Below are positions 35,427 to 45,975 of a stretch of 64,000 bases of DNA, piece by piece (position 1 is the first letter of the stretch; each line of letters begins with the position of its first letter). The position numbers and the translations under genes are program-made. This DNA comes from an uncultured Gammaproteobacteria bacterium (GTDB taxonomy: Bacteria > Pseudomonadota > Gammaproteobacteria > Pseudomonadales > UBA5518): NCBI GenBank assembly GCA_903928015.1, contig CAIYPF010000030.1:62001-126000 (forward strand), given 5' to 3'. The notes below the pieces were generated by a model. That model searched no databases and was not told where the DNA came from. It worked only from the letters and a program-made list of their open reading frames with translations.

Positions 35427-36349
35427 GCGCCCTCCCCGGGCTCGGCGGATGGATCATGGGCTGCCGTGACGAGTGTTTGCAGATAGCGGCCGCGCACGCC
35501 ATTTGCCGCGGAAAACGCAGCGTGCAGGCGCTCGCCATCCGAGAACTCGACAGCGCCGCGCAACTCCGACAGCCCTTTCGCGAACTCGTCGATCGCGTCG
35601 AGCAACGCCGAGCGGTTGGCAAGAGAAATGTCACGCCACATCACGGGGTCGCTGGAGGCGATGCGGGTGAAATCGCGGAATCCGCCGGCGGCGAAGCGGA
35701 AAATGTCCTCGCTCGCGTCCTGGCGCGACAGCACGTTCACGAGAGTGAAAGCGAGTGCGTGCGGGAGATGACTGGTGAACGCGAGCAGCCGGTCGTGCTC
35801 GTGGGCACCCATGCATACCACGCTGGCACCGGCCAGAGTCCACAACTGCCTGACGCAGTCCAGCGCCTGCTCCGCACTGCCCTCATGGGGCGTGAGAATG
35901 ACCCGGTGATCCCGGAACAAACCAGGGCTCGCCGCCTCAACGCCAGATCGCTCCGAACCGGCGATGGGGTGCCCCGGCACCAGACCGGCTGGCAGTTCAC
36001 CGAAGACCCTCCGGGCCGCATCCAGCACGCTGCCTTTGACGCTGGCGACATCGGTGATGAATACGCCACGCGGCGCATGCTCGCGCACCGCCGACAACAC
36101 GGATTCGACAGCCAGCGTGGGCACGGCGACGACCACCAGCCCGACTCCGGAAAGAGCCTCCGCGAGCACCGGCGAAACCGAATCGACCAGACCGAGCTCA
36201 AGCGCCCGCGCACGCGTAGCCGCATCGCTGTCGAAACCACGCACTTCGCCCGCGAATCCACTGGCCCGCATCAGGGCCGCAAGGGAGCCGCCGATCAGGC
36301 CGAGGCCCACGACCAGTGCAACCCCCGGAAGCACGGGCGGCACGCGCAT
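35423..36349 (-). CDS. tyrA: Prephenate dehydrogenase family protein
   Basis: This enzyme makes 4-hydroxyphenylpyruvate (or arogenate to tyrosine) with NAD(P). The 308-residue product has an N-terminal Rossmann motif VVGLGLIGGSLA, the segment TDVASVKG, the active-site HPIAGSERSG, and the helical region TSHLPHALAF with FAAGGFRDFTRIASS. It has no chorismate mutase domain. The start is one nt after the pheA stop, and its end overlaps aroA. hisC is missing between pheA and tyrA, unlike Pseudomonas. Confidence 0.95.
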   Translation of the reverse strand: MRVPPVLPGVALVVGLGLIGGSLAALMRASGFAGEVRGFDSDAATRARALELGLVDSVSPVLAEALSGVGLVVVAVPTLAVESVLSAVREHAPRGVFITDVASVKGSVLDAARRVFGELPAGLVPGHPIAGSERSGVEAASPGLFRDHRVILTPHEGSAEQALDCVRQLWTLAGASVVCMGAHEHDRLLAFTSHLPHALAFTLVNVLSRQDASEDIFRFAAGGFRDFTRIASSDPVMWRDISLANRSALLDAIDEFAKGLSELRGAVEFSDGERLHAAFSAANGVRGRYLQTLVTAAHDPSAEPGEGA

Positions 36350-36350
36350 A

Positions 36351-37481
36351 TCAGATGACTGCCTGCGGGTAGGAACCCAGGATCTTCACCATCACCGTCT
36401 GCTCGCGGATTTCCTCGAGCACCGCCGCGATGCGTGGCTCGTCCTGATGCCCCTCGAACTCGATGAAGAAAAGATAGGTCCAGGTCTCTGTGCGGGAGGG
36501 CCGCGTATCGATGCGCGTGAGCATGAGCTGCTCGCGCTGGAAAGGCTCCAGCACCCGGAAAAGCGCACCGGGGCGGTTGTGCGTGGAGACGATGATGGAG
36601 GTCTTGTCCCGCCCGCTGGGCTTGGCCCCTTCCCTGCCGATCACGAGGAAGCGCGTGGTGTTGTCGGAGTAGTCCTGGATGTTGCTCGCGAGACTGCAGA
36701 GCCCGTGTCCTTCACGGGCCATGTCGCCCGCCACCGCGGCAATGGAGGGATCCTGCGCCGCGAGACGAGCGGCCTCGCCATTGCTGGACACTGCCGCCTG
36801 CTCCACGCCCGGCCAGTGCCGCTCCAACCAGCCCCGACACTGGGCCAGCGCCTGCTGGTGGGCGCAGATCCTGCGAATGCCGCCAGGCTCACACGACGGC
36901 AGGGCGAGCAGGTGCAAGCGGATGGGCAACTCCACCTCGCCGCAAATCTTCAGATGCGAGCGGATGAAGTTGTCGAGCGTGTGGGTGACCATCCCCTCGG
37001 TGGAGTTCTCGACCGGCACCACGCCGTAGTCGGCATCGCCAGAGTCGACGGCCTCGAAAACATCGCCAATCCCGGGCGCAGGCTGACCGACAACCGAATG
37101 GCCGAAATGCTTGAGCGCCGCTGCCTGGCTGAACGTGCCCTCCGGACCGAGGAACGCCACGCGCACCGGACGCTCCAGTGCGAGGCAGGCCGACATGATC
37201 TCGCGGAAGATGTGCGCGACTTCTCCGGCGGGCAATGGGCCCGGGTTGCGCTCCATGACCGCACGCAGCACCTGGGCCTCACGCTCGGGGCGGTAGAAGT
37301 TCATCCGGCTTTCCGCAGTCCCGGAGTCACCGCTCGCCAACAATTCCGCCCGCTTTACCTCCGCCACTTGCTGTGCACACACGGCGCGACGGTTTAGCAG
37401 ATCCTGGATCTGTCGGTCGATTGCGTCGATATCCGCGCGGATGCGCTGGAGTTCGGCCTCTGGCGGCAGCGTCCCCGTCAC
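36351..37481 (-). CDS. pheA: Bifunctional chorismate mutase / prephenate dehydratase
   Basis: PheA converts chorismate to prephenate and then phenylpyruvate, for phenylalanine. The 376-residue product has an AroQ chorismate mutase domain (about 10-100, including LNRRAVCAQQVAEVK and YRPEREAQVLRAV), a prephenate dehydratase domain (VAFLGPEGTFSQAAALKHFG, and NTTRFLVI), and a C-terminal ACT domain (THNRPGALFRVL) for feedback by phenylalanine. The GTG at 37481 is five nt after the serC stop; the longer frame upstream lies inside serC. The order serC-pheA-tyrA-aroA is the usual one. Confidence 0.95.
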   Translation of the reverse strand: MTGTLPPEAELQRIRADIDAIDRQIQDLLNRRAVCAQQVAEVKRAELLASGDSGTAESRMNFYRPEREAQVLRAVMERNPGPLPAGEVAHIFREIMSACLALERPVRVAFLGPEGTFSQAAALKHFGHSVVGQPAPGIGDVFEAVDSGDADYGVVPVENSTEGMVTHTLDNFIRSHLKICGEVELPIRLHLLALPSCEPGGIRRICAHQQALAQCRGWLERHWPGVEQAAVSSNGEAARLAAQDPSIAAVAGDMAREGHGLCSLASNIQDYSDNTTRFLVIGREGAKPSGRDKTSIIVSTHNRPGALFRVLEPFQREQLMLTRIDTRPSRTETWTYLFFIEFEGHQDEPRIAAVLEEIREQTVMVKILGSYPQAVI

Positions 37482-37485
37482 GGCA

Positions 37486-38568
37486 TCAGCCCTTGCGTGC
37501 AGCGAAATCACGCATGAATGACACCAGCGCGTCGACCGCATCCATACCAAGGGCGTTGTAGATGCTGGCACGCATGCCGCCGACCGAGCGGTGACCCTCC
37601 AGATTCAGCAACCCTGCCTCGCGAGCACCGGCGAGGAAGTCTTTCTCGAGAGCAGCATCCGCCAGGGTGAACGGCACGTTCATCCAGGAGCGCGAGGCTT
37701 TTTCAACCGGATTGGCGTAGAAGCCGCTTGCGTCGATGTAGCCGTAGAGCGCCTCGGCCTTGCGGCGGTTGAGTTCGCCGATGGCAACAAGGCCGCCCTG
37801 CTCCTTCAGCCACTGGAACACAAGGCCCGCCAGATAAATCGAGAACGTCGGTGGCGTGTTGTACATGGACCCGTTGGCAGACTGCAGTGTCCAGTCGAGA
37901 ACCGCGGGAGTGCGCGGGTCCGGGCTGCCGAGCAGGTCCTTCCGGACGATAACGATAACAAGGCCGGCAGGGCCGATGTTTTTCTGGGCACCCGCGTAAA
38001 TGACACCGAAGCGGCTCACGTCGACCGGGCGCGACAGGATGGTCGAAGACATATCCGCCACCAGCGGCACCGTGCCTGTATCGGGAATCCACCCGAACTC
38101 CAGACCACCGATGGTCTCGTTGGGGGTGTAGTGCAGGTAGGCAGCCCCGGCGCTGGTGGCCCAACCCGACTGCGGAGGCACGGTGAGAAAGCGCTCGCCC
38201 TCTGAACTGGCGACCACGTTCACGGCGCAGTACTTGCGGGCCTCGGCGATGGCCTTGATGGACCACTGACCCGTGTTCACATAGTCGGCATTTGCCGCAC
38301 CACGAAGCAGGTTCAACGGGATCGCTGCAAACTGCGCCGTAGCGCCGCCCTGCAGGAAAAGCACCGCGTAGTCATCCGTAATGCTCAGGAGTTCGCGGAG
38401 GTCGCGCTCGGCGGCGTCCGAGACACTGACGAACTCCTTGCTGCGGTGGCTCATCTCCATGACGGAGAGGCCTTTGCCATGCCAGTCGAGAAGTTCGTCC
38501 CGGGCCTTCGCAAGAACCGGTTCGGGCAGCGCTGCAGGGCCCGCGCAGAAATTGAATGACCTGCTCAT
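37486..38568 (-). CDS. serC: Phosphoserine aminotransferase
   Basis: SerC transaminates 3-phosphohydroxypyruvate to phosphoserine and also serves pyridoxine synthesis. The 360-residue product begins FNFCAGPAALPEPVL and has the PLP-lysine segment YAGAQKNIGPAG. The motifs MSHRSKEF and HRSVGGMRASIYNA are conserved. The ATG at 38568 has GGAGGT about 10 nt upstream; the longer frame runs back into the gyrA region. gyrA is upstream, and pheA follows closely. Confidence 0.97.
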   Translation of the reverse strand: MSRSFNFCAGPAALPEPVLAKARDELLDWHGKGLSVMEMSHRSKEFVSVSDAAERDLRELLSITDDYAVLFLQGGATAQFAAIPLNLLRGAANADYVNTGQWSIKAIAEARKYCAVNVVASSEGERFLTVPPQSGWATSAGAAYLHYTPNETIGGLEFGWIPDTGTVPLVADMSSTILSRPVDVSRFGVIYAGAQKNIGPAGLVIVIVRKDLLGSPDPRTPAVLDWTLQSANGSMYNTPPTFSIYLAGLVFQWLKEQGGLVAIGELNRRKAEALYGYIDASGFYANPVEKASRSWMNVPFTLADAALEKDFLAGAREAGLLNLEGHRSVGGMRASIYNALGMDAVDALVSFMRDFAARKG

Positions 38569-38610
38569 GTCGCGCAAAACCTCCGTCGATGTCGTGAATG
38601 TGGCCCCGCG

Positions 38611-38641
38611 AAAAAGGCGCCGGCCATCAGGCCTCGGCGCC
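38611..38641 (-). terminator. Intrinsic terminator overlapping the gyrA stop codon
   Basis: On the minus strand GGCGCC-GA-GGCC pairs with GGCC-GGCGCC around a TGAT loop and is followed by five T. The gyrA TGA stop lies in the loop. The 5' arm is made of the last gyrA codons, so termination and translation end may be linked. It lies 43 nt upstream of serC. Confidence 0.82.
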
Positions 38642-41215
38642 CGCCTCGTCCGACGGCGTGCCAGCATCCGTCCCGGCATCGGAATCCGATTCCACCACGC
38701 GGGCGAAGCCGGCAATGGTCTCTCCATCACGCACGCTCATCAGGCGAACGCCCTGGGTGTTGCGGCTCACCAGCGAGATCTGCTGGACGCCCGTCCGAAG
38801 AAGGGTGCCCTGGTCCGTGCTGAGCATGATCTGGTCCGTCGCGCTCACGCCCAGCGCCCCGACCAGCAAACCGTTGCGGGCACTGGTCTGCATCGCGATC
38901 ACGCCCTGTACGCCACGGCCATGGAGGGGGAAATCGTCTATCGGGGTGCGCTTGCCGTAACCGTTGGCGCTGATGGTCAACACGGCTGGCAGCGCCGGAT
39001 CGGGAACAATCAGCGAGACAACCCTGTGCTCCTGCGCCAGCCGGATGCCCCGCACACCGTGTGCGTTGCGCCCCATCGGTCGCACGTCGGACTCGCGGAA
39101 TCGCACCGACTTGCCGGAACTGCTGAAAAGCAGGATGTCGTTGTTGCCATCGGTGATGGCGGCACCGACCAGATGATCACCCTCACCGAGGTCGATCGCG
39201 ATCAGCCCGGCCGCACGCGGCCTGGAGAAGGACTCCAGTGCGGTCTTCTTGACCGTGCCGTCTGAGGTGGCCATGAAAACGAAGCGGTCTGCACTGAACT
39301 CCTTGACCGGCAGGAGAGCGGTGATGCGCTCGTCCTGCTGGAGATTCAGGAGGTTCACCAGAGGGCGGCCCTTGGCTGCACGGGAGGCGACAGGGATCTC
39401 ATAGACCTTGAGCCAGAAGACACGCCCGCGGTCGGAGAAGCACAGGATGGTGTCGTGGGTGTTGGCCACGAGGAGGTGCTCGATCGAGTCCTCGTCTTTC
39501 ACGGGCGCCCCGGACTTGCCCATGCCGCCACGATGCTGCGACTGGTAGGTATCGAGAGGCTGGCCCTTGGCATAACCGCTGAACGACACCGTGACCACCC
39601 GCTCTTCCGGGGTGATCAGGTCTTCAATGGAAATGTTGTGGCGGTCCTCGACGATTTCGGTGCGGCGCGCGTCGCCATAGTCGGCAGCAACCGTCTCGAG
39701 CTCGCCGCGGATCACTGACATGAGGCGGTCGGGGTCACCGAGGATCTCGAGGAAGTCCGCGATCTCGCCGAGCTTCTGCTTGTACTCTTCGAGCAGTTTC
39801 TCGTGCTCCAGTCCGGTAAGCCGGTGGAGACGCAGGTCGAGGATGGCTTGCGCCTGCTCGGGCGAGAGACGGTAGATGTTGTCTACCATCCCGTAGCGGG
39901 CCTCAAGGTCCTCGGGGCGCGACGCACCCGAACCCGTGCGCTCGAGCATGGCGGCCACGCCGCCAGGAGCCCAGTCGCGCGCGATCAGGCGCTCACGGGC
40001 CTCGGAGGGGCTCGCGGAGTTGCGGATCAGCTCGATCACATCGTCGATGTTGGCGAGCGCGATGGCGAGACCTTCGAGCACGTGCGCGCGCTCCCGGGCC
40101 TTGCGAAGCAGGAAGACGGTACGGCGGGTCACGACCTCGCGCCGGTGGCGCAGGAAAGCCTCGAGGATTTCCTTCAATGTGAGCGTGCGGGGCTGGCCGT
40201 CGACCAGCGCCACCATGTTGATGCCGAACACGCTCTCGAGTTTGGTCTGCTGGTAGAGCTTGTTCAGCACAACCTCGCCGGACTCTCCGCGGCGCAGTTC
40301 TATCACGACGCGCAATCCGTCCTTGTCGGACTCGTCGCGCAGCTCGCTGATGCCCTCGATCAGTCGATCCTTCACCAGTTCCGCGATATGTTCGATCAGC
40401 TTGGCTTTGTTCAGCTGATAGGGAATCTCGTGGATGATGATGGTGTCGCGGTTGCTGGCGTCATCGACGATGACCTCGGCACGGGCGCGCACATAAACGC
40501 GCCCACGGCCCGTGCGGTAGGCCTCCTGGATGCCCGCATGGCCATGGATGATGCCGCCCGTCGGGAAATCGGGACCTGGTACCAGACGGATCAGTTCGTC
40601 GATCGAGAGGTCGGGGTCGCCGATCAGCGCGAGGCAGGCATTGACCACTTCGCCCAGATTGTGCGGCGGGATGTTGGTGGCCATACCCACGGCGATACCG
40701 GCGGATCCGTTCACCAGCAGGTTGGGGACACGGGTAGGCAGTACAGCCGGGATCTGCTCGGTGCCATCGTAGTTGGGCACGAAATCGACGGTTTCCTTGT
40801 CGAGATCGGCCATCAGGTCGTGGGCGATGCGCTTCATCCGGATTTCGGTGTACCGCATGGCGGCTGCCGAATCACCGTCGACCGAACCGAAATTCCCCTG
40901 GCCGTCCACCAGTACGTAGCGCATCGAGAAGGGCTGAGCCATCCGGACGATCGTGTCGTATACCGCCGAATCGCCGTGGGGGTGGTACTTGCCGATGACG
41001 TCGCCGACGATACGGGCCGATTTCTTGTACGCCTTGTTCCAGTCGTTGCCCAGTTCGCTCATGGCGAACAGGACACGGCGGTGCACGGGCTTCAGGCCAT
41101 CGCGGACATCCGGAAGAGCCCGGCCCACGATCACGCTCATGGCGTAATCGAGATAGGACTGCCGGATTTCGGCCTCGATGCTGACGGGTACGATTTCCTT
41201 CGCTAGTTCAGCCAT
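38627..41215 (-). CDS. gyrA: DNA gyrase subunit A
   Basis: GyrA forms the DNA-breaking part of the A2B2 gyrase that introduces negative supercoils. The 862-residue product has the winged-helix/tower breakage domain with the catalytic Tyr122 ([10 protein letters not shown]), and C-terminal beta-pinwheel repeats including the GyrA box QRGGMGKSG. The quinolone-determining region is of wild-type character: Ser83 and Asp87 in [11 protein letters not shown]. The ATG at 41215 ([16 protein letters not shown]) is standard. mtaD is divergent upstream. Confidence 0.98.
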   Translation of the reverse strand: MAELAKEIVPVSIEAEIRQSYLDYAMSVIVGRALPDVRDGLKPVHRRVLFAMSELGNDWNKAYKKSARIVGDVIGKYHPHGDSAVYDTIVRMAQPFSMRYVLVDGQGNFGSVDGDSAAAMRYTEIRMKRIAHDLMADLDKETVDFVPNYDGTEQIPAVLPTRVPNLLVNGSAGIAVGMATNIPPHNLGEVVNACLALIGDPDLSIDELIRLVPGPDFPTGGIIHGHAGIQEAYRTGRGRVYVRARAEVIVDDASNRDTIIIHEIPYQLNKAKLIEHIAELVKDRLIEGISELRDESDKDGLRVVIELRRGESGEVVLNKLYQQTKLESVFGINMVALVDGQPRTLTLKEILEAFLRHRREVVTRRTVFLLRKARERAHVLEGLAIALANIDDVIELIRNSASPSEARERLIARDWAPGGVAAMLERTGSGASRPEDLEARYGMVDNIYRLSPEQAQAILDLRLHRLTGLEHEKLLEEYKQKLGEIADFLEILGDPDRLMSVIRGELETVAADYGDARRTEIVEDRHNISIEDLITPEERVVTVSFSGYAKGQPLDTYQSQHRGGMGKSGAPVKDEDSIEHLLVANTHDTILCFSDRGRVFWLKVYEIPVASRAAKGRPLVNLLNLQQDERITALLPVKEFSADRFVFMATSDGTVKKTALESFSRPRAAGLIAIDLGEGDHLVGAAITDGNNDILLFSSSGKSVRFRESDVRPMGRNAHGVRGIRLAQEHRVVSLIVPDPALPAVLTISANGYGKRTPIDDFPLHGRGVQGVIAMQTSARNGLLVGALGVSATDQIMLSTDQGTLLRTGVQQISLVSRNTQGVRLMSVRDGETIAGFARVVESDSDAGTDAGTPSDEAGAEA

Positions 41216-41373
41216 AAACACCCGTGTCGATGTGGCAAAACGGAGATGCCGGGAGGCATCCACGCCGGGAATCCGGGCACTGCCCGGAGCTTCCCCAAAA
41301 AAGAGCGGCATGGTAGCACAGCCCCCCTGCGCCACGGCAGGGCAGCCCCGGTCGGAACCGGGCCGGCAACGGC

Positions 41374-41379
41374 TATACT
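41374..41379 (+). promoter_or_regulatory. Probable -10 box of the mtaD operon
   Basis: TATACT fits the sigma70 -10 consensus and lies about 48 nt before the mtaD start. No good -35 is found at 17 bp. The 212-bp region between gyrA and mtaD must hold promoters for both. Confidence 0.4.
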
Positions 41380-41427
41380 GCCGCGCCGTTTCCCGGCACC
41401 CCCCAGGACAGGTCACCGGAGGCCAGA

Positions 41428-42759
41428 TTGGAGCACGCAGACGAGATCATCCATGCCCGCTGGCTGCTGCCCGTGGAGCCTGCGGACGAAGTCCTCGAAC
41501 ACCACGCCATCGCCACACGCGACGGCAAGATCCTGGGCATTGCTCCCTCTGCAGATGCCTCAGGGCTCTGGAGTGCACCCCTTGAACGGCGCCTTGACCG
41601 GCACGTGCTGATGCCTGGTCTCGTGAATGCCCACTGCCATGCCGCCATGACCCTGCTGCGGGGACTCGCCGACGACCACGCCCTGATGGAGTGGTTGCAG
41701 GAGTGGATCTGGCCGGCAGAGGGTCGCTTCGTCGGAGAGGAGTTCGTGCGCACCGGCACGCGTATCGCGATCGCCGAAATGCTGCGCTCCGGCACAACCT
41801 GCTTCAGTGACATGTACTTCTTTCCCGACGCAGCCGCCGAAGCGGTGATCGACACCGGCATCCGGGCCCAGATCGCTTTCCCCATCCTCGAGCACCCCAC
41901 CGCCTGGGCTAGCAGCGCCGACGAGTATCTCTCCAAGGGCCTGCAGGTCCGTGACCGCTTCAAATCCAACCCACGTCTGAGCTTTGCGTTCGGGCCCCAC
42001 GCGCCCTACACCAACTCCGATGCCACGCTCGCGCGGGTGGCCGTGCTGGCTGCCGAACTCGACGCCCCCGTCCAGATCCACCTGCACGAGACCGCAGGCG
42101 AAGTCGCAGACTCCATATCGACACACGGAGTGCGCCCCCTCGAGCGCCTGGAGCGCTTGGGGCTGCTCTCACCTCGCCTGCAAGCTGTTCACATGACCCA
42201 GGTGTCGCCTTCAGACATGCAACTCCTGGCACGCGAGCGCGTCAGCGTGGTGCATTGCCCGAGTTCGAACCTCAAGCTCGCCTCTGGCTTCTGCCCCACC
42301 CGGGACTTGCTCTCGGCAGGGATCAACGTCTGCATCGGCACTGACGGCGCTGCAAGCAACAACACACTGGACCTTTTCGGAGAAGCGCGCCTCGCGGCGC
42401 TCCTTGCCAAAGGCGCCAGCGGCGACCCGACGGCCCTGTCTGCACACGCGGCGTTGCGGCTCGCCACACTGGCAGGCGCCGAGGCACTGGGCCTCGCCGA
42501 CCGCATCGGGAGCCTTGCGGTCGGCAAGGACGCCGACATGATCGCGGTAGACCTGCATCGGCTGGGCTGCCAACCCGTCTACGATCCGCACTCATCGCTG
42601 ATCTACACCGCGGGGGCCCACAAGGTCAGTCACGCCTGGATAGAAGGCCGACTGCAACTCGAGGACGGCCAGCTATTGTCTCTTGACGAGCAAACACTGC
42701 TGGAAGCGGCAGAAGACTGGCGGGCACGTATTCAACGCGCGGGACGGGAGACGCACTGA
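41428..42759 (+). CDS. mtaD: 5'-methylthioadenosine / S-adenosylhomocysteine deaminase (TRZ/ATZ family)
   Basis: MtaD deaminates methylthioadenosine to methylthioinosine in the Pseudomonas-type salvage route, and may also act on S-adenosylhomocysteine. The 443-residue amidohydrolase has the metal motif NAHCHAAM, then [13 protein letters not shown] and GTDGAASNN. No suitable ATG exists; the TTG at 41428 is preceded by GGAGG with 5-nt spacing and yields the expected N-terminus. mtaD-ubiG-mupP-yciK divergent from gyrA is the Pseudomonas gene order, which supports the assignment. Confidence 0.9.
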   Translation: MEHADEIIHARWLLPVEPADEVLEHHAIATRDGKILGIAPSADASGLWSAPLERRLDRHVLMPGLVNAHCHAAMTLLRGLADDHALMEWLQEWIWPAEGRFVGEEFVRTGTRIAIAEMLRSGTTCFSDMYFFPDAAAEAVIDTGIRAQIAFPILEHPTAWASSADEYLSKGLQVRDRFKSNPRLSFAFGPHAPYTNSDATLARVAVLAAELDAPVQIHLHETAGEVADSISTHGVRPLERLERLGLLSPRLQAVHMTQVSPSDMQLLARERVSVVHCPSSNLKLASGFCPTRDLLSAGINVCIGTDGAASNNTLDLFGEARLAALLAKGASGDPTALSAHAALRLATLAGAEALGLADRIGSLAVGKDADMIAVDLHRLGCQPVYDPHSSLIYTAGAHKVSHAWIEGRLQLEDGQLLSLDEQTLLEAAEDWRARIQRAGRETH

Positions 42760-43460
42760 TGGCAGGCAATGTCGATCCGGCGGAGATCGCCAAGTTCGAG
42801 GCACTCGCGAGCCGGTGGTGGGATCCCAACGGAGAGTTCCGGCCCTTGCATGCCATGAATCCGCTACGCGCGAACTTCATCGACGCCAGATCTCCCGTCG
42901 CCGGAAAGCGCATTCTCGACGTCGGTTGCGGAGGTGGCATCCTGAGCGAAGGCCTAGCACTCCGCGGGGCGACCGTCACCGGCATCGATCTTGGCGAGGC
43001 ACCTCTCGCGGTGGCACGGCTGCACCTGCTGGAATCGGGGCTGGACATCGACTACCGCTTCGCAGCCGCCGAAGAACTCGCGGAGGCAGAGCCCGGCAGC
43101 TTCGACGTGGTGACCTGCCTGGAAGTGCTTGAGCACGTACCAGACCCGGCCGCACTCGTAGCCAGTTGCGCGGCGCTGGTGCGCCCCGGGGGCGATGTCT
43201 ATTTCGCCACCATAAACCGCAACCCCAAGAGCTGGCTGTTCGCCATCCTTGGCGCCGAGCATGTGTTGAGGCTCCTGCCCAAGGGGACCCATGACTACGC
43301 GAAGTTCATCCGGCCAGCCGAACTTGCGGGGTGGATGCGTCAGGCCGGACTGCGCACGGAAGAGATAAAAGGTATGCAGTACAACCCGGTCACCCAGCAC
43401 TTCACGCTTAACGACGATGTGGCCGTGAACTATCTCGTTCACGCCCGGCGCCTGTCGTGA
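42759..43460 (+). CDS. ubiG: 3-demethylubiquinone-9 / 2-polyprenyl-6-hydroxyphenol O-methyltransferase
   Basis: UbiG performs both O-methylations in ubiquinone synthesis. The 233-residue product starts [37 protein letters not shown], the signature UbiG opening, and contains the SAM motif [14 protein letters not shown] and the [10 protein letters not shown] post-motif. It overlaps mtaD by one nt (TGATG) and mupP by 4 nt. Confidence 0.97.
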   Translation: MAGNVDPAEIAKFEALASRWWDPNGEFRPLHAMNPLRANFIDARSPVAGKRILDVGCGGGILSEGLALRGATVTGIDLGEAPLAVARLHLLESGLDIDYRFAAAEELAEAEPGSFDVVTCLEVLEHVPDPAALVASCAALVRPGGDVYFATINRNPKSWLFAILGAEHVLRLLPKGTHDYAKFIRPAELAGWMRQAGLRTEEIKGMQYNPVTQHFTLNDDVAVNYLVHARRLS

Positions 43461-44119
43461 GCCCTCCGCCCCTCGCCGTCCTGTTCGATCTGGACGGCAC
43501 CCTGCTCGACACGGCGCCCGACTTTGCCCGGGTACTGAACCGCATGCTGGCGGAACACGAGCTGCCCGCCCTGCCCTATCACCGCATTCGCGCGACGGTC
43601 TCGCACGGCGCGCGCGCCTTGGTGCAACTCGCCTTCGGTATCAGCGACGGAGAGCCCGGTTTCGATCCGCTGCGCGCCCGCCTGCTCGCCCTCTACGAGG
43701 CGGGCCTCAGAGAAGAGACCGTTCCCTTCGAGGGCATCCGTGTCCTGCTCGACACTCTCGCCGCGCGGGGCATTGCCTGGGGCGTGGTGACCAACAAACC
43801 CCACTATCTCGCGGCCCCGCTCATGGCAGGGATGGGCTTCGAACCCCCTGCCGCCGTGCTGGTATGCCCCGATCACGTCAGCCGCACGAAACCAGACCCC
43901 GAACCCCTCTTGCTCGCCTGCCGACAGATCGGCTGCGATCCCGCAAAAGCCATCTACGTAGGGGACCATGCGCGGGACATCGAAGCCGGCCGCCGCGCCG
44001 GCATGGTCACGGTTGCGGCCGCATGGGGTTATCTGGCCGAGGACGAGTCCGTACTTGCCTGGGGCGCAGACCACGTTGTGCAGGACGTCGCGGGGCTGCA
44101 GAGCCTGCTGTTCACCTGA
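43457..44119 (+). CDS. mupP: HAD phosphatase MupP (N-acetylmuramic acid 6-phosphate phosphatase)
   Basis: The 220-residue HAD-family protein has the nucleophile motif DLDGTLLDT, the Thr motif VVTNKP, and the acid motif [15 protein letters not shown]. In Pseudomonas the gene directly after ubiG encodes MupP, which dephosphorylates MurNAc-6-phosphate in a peptidoglycan recycling bypass. Gph-type phosphoglycolate phosphatases are the close alternative, and sequence alone does not separate them well. The gene order favours MupP. The start is GTG overlapping ubiG. Confidence 0.85.
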   Translation: MSPPPLAVLFDLDGTLLDTAPDFARVLNRMLAEHELPALPYHRIRATVSHGARALVQLAFGISDGEPGFDPLRARLLALYEAGLREETVPFEGIRVLLDTLAARGIAWGVVTNKPHYLAAPLMAGMGFEPPAAVLVCPDHVSRTKPDPEPLLLACRQIGCDPAKAIYVGDHARDIEAGRRAGMVTVAAAWGYLAEDESVLAWGADHVVQDVAGLQSLLFT

Positions 44120-44142
44120 TATTCGTTTGCCGGAGCCTTGCC

Positions 44143-44901
44143 ATGACCATCGAAGCCCACCGCTACCTCGCCCCACCCGGACTGCTGGCCGGGCGCAATG
44201 TGCTGGTCACAGGGGCCGGGGACGGCATCGGCAGGGCGGCGGCCTTGTCCTTCGCCGCGCACGGCGCCAGCGTGATCCTGCTCGGACGGTCTCAACAGAA
44301 ACTCGAAGCGGTCTACGACGAGATCACGGCGAGCGGCGCTCCGGAGCCGATCATTCAGATCCTGGATCTGGGCTCTGCCACCGAAGAGCACTACCAGACG
44401 CTCGCCGGACAAATTGAAGAGCAGTTGGGCTGCCTGCACGGATTGCTGCACAACGCGGCCCTCCTTGGCCCGCGCAAACCCCTTGACCAGTACCCCCTGA
44501 AGGAATGGCGCGAGGTGATGACTGTCAACGTGGAGGCGGGCTTCATGCTCACTCGGGCCCTGATCCCCGCCCTTCGGGCAGCCGCTCAAGCGTCGGTGAT
44601 CTTCACCAGTTCGGGCGTGGGCCGGAAAGGCAAAGCCTTCTGGGGCGCGTACGCCGTCTCGAAGTTTGCAACCGAGGGCCTGTGCCAGGTCTTCGCCGAC
44701 GAACTGGGCAGCACCAGCGCAATCCGCGTGAACTGCATCAACCCGGGGGCCACCAATACCAGCATGCGCAGGGCCGCATACCCGGCCGAGGTGCCTACGC
44801 GCAATCCGCCTCCGGCCGGCATCATGGCCGCGTACCTCTTCCTGATGGGAGACGACAGCCGCGAGGTAAACGGTCTCTCCCTGGACGCGCAGTCCGGCTG
44901 A
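44143..44901 (+). CDS. yciK: YciK-family short-chain dehydrogenase
   Basis: The 252-residue SDR protein has the cofactor motif TGAGDGIGR, the NAALLGPR segment, catalytic Ser-Tyr-Lys in SSGVGRKG... WGAYAVSKFA, and the PGATNTSMR loop. The substrate of YciK is unknown. It follows mupP by 23 nt, consistent with the mtaD operon. Two small hairpins without T-runs lie in the 175 bp downstream. Confidence 0.9.
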   Translation: MTIEAHRYLAPPGLLAGRNVLVTGAGDGIGRAAALSFAAHGASVILLGRSQQKLEAVYDEITASGAPEPIIQILDLGSATEEHYQTLAGQIEEQLGCLHGLLHNAALLGPRKPLDQYPLKEWREVMTVNVEAGFMLTRALIPALRAAAQASVIFTSSGVGRKGKAFWGAYAVSKFATEGLCQVFADELGSTSAIRVNCINPGATNTSMRRAAYPAEVPTRNPPPAGIMAAYLFLMGDDSREVNGLSLDAQSG

Positions 44902-45076
44902 CTCTTGCCACGCCCGGCAAGCGCAGGCCCTGCGCGTCAACTTCCCGGCATCAACCCGTACGCCCAGAGCTTCCGTCGCGAGGCGATCCTTTCTGTTTCA
45001 ATGACCTGGCGTCACGAACACGCTCATGGCACGGATATCGCTTTCGACTCCCCAGCCGATTCCGGGGAGAGCTCCC

Positions 45077-45973
45077 ATGCCAGGCGCCGACATCATCCAA
45101 TTCCCGCAGTCCAGATCAGTGGCGGCCGCGTTGCCGCACTTCGAACTGGTGCCCGAGACCGATATGGCCGAGATGAAACTGCTGGCCCGTCTGCACCAGC
45201 ACCTGGAGTTGCAGACCCTGCTCGAACAATTCCTGATGGCGATGTGCACCTGGCTGCCCCTGTGCGGAGTCCGCTACACGATCGCCGATACCGGCGAATC
45301 TTTTCTGGCAGGTCGCACAGCGCGCCGCTCCTCCTCGGCAGCCCTTCGCCAGTCCGGCGAGACTCTCGGCACCGTTGAACTCTTTGCCTTCGGCGACACG
45401 GGCGCCGCTGCGGCAACAATCCTGGCGCCGCTGGTCTCGCCGCTGCGCAACGCCCTCGCCTACCACCGTGCGATGCAACTCGCGCGTCGCGACAGCCTCT
45501 CCGGGCTCGGTAACAGGACGGCACTCGACCAGGCTCTTGCAACGGAATCGGCGCGCGCTCAACGCTTCGGGCTTCCGTTCACCATGCTGGTGGTGGATAT
45601 CGACCACTTCAAGAACGTCAACGACACCCTCGGCCACAGCGCAGGGGATCAGGTGATCCGGTCGGTAGCGACAGAATTGGTGGCCTGCCTGCGTCCATAC
45701 GATCAGGCATTCCGCTACGGGGGCGAAGAGTTCGTGGTGTTGCTGGGCCAGACCGGCACAGCCAAGGGCATGGAGATCGCGGAGCGGATCAGGCGGCGGA
45801 TCGCGGCCCAGTGCAAGCCCGTCGAGAACCCCTCGCTACGCATCACGGTGAGCGTGGGCCTGGCCGGTTTCAACCCTGCCCATACGCCTGCCCAACTCTT
45901 TGAGCGTGCAGACAAGGCGCTCTACCGCGCGAAGGAAAGTGGGCGAAACCGGACCCTGGCCGCGCCGGACTGA
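45077..45973 (+). CDS. Diguanylate cyclase with intact GGEEF and inhibitory site
   Basis: The 298-residue product has an N-terminal segment of about 130 residues that may be a GAF-like sensor, then a GGDEF domain (about 138-295). The active site GGEEF (215-219) is intact, and an RxxD inhibitory site (Arg206-Asp209) lies five residues upstream. The protein should make c-di-GMP and be product-inhibited. No membrane helix is seen. The ATG at 45077 has a GGGGAGAG ribosome-binding site; an ATG at 45026 is in frame but less supported. Confidence 0.9.
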   Translation: MPGADIIQFPQSRSVAAALPHFELVPETDMAEMKLLARLHQHLELQTLLEQFLMAMCTWLPLCGVRYTIADTGESFLAGRTARRSSSAALRQSGETLGTVELFAFGDTGAAAATILAPLVSPLRNALAYHRAMQLARRDSLSGLGNRTALDQALATESARAQRFGLPFTMLVVDIDHFKNVNDTLGHSAGDQVIRSVATELVACLRPYDQAFRYGGEEFVVLLGQTGTAKGMEIAERIRRRIAAQCKPVENPSLRITVSVGLAGFNPAHTPAQLFERADKALYRAKESGRNRTLAAPD

Positions 45974-45975
45974 GA

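Noticed and set aside
44902-45076. Terminator after yciK
   Set aside because: Two small hairpins are present (CTTGCC/GGCAAG and GCGCAGG/CCTGCGC) but without T-runs, so I did not call a terminator.
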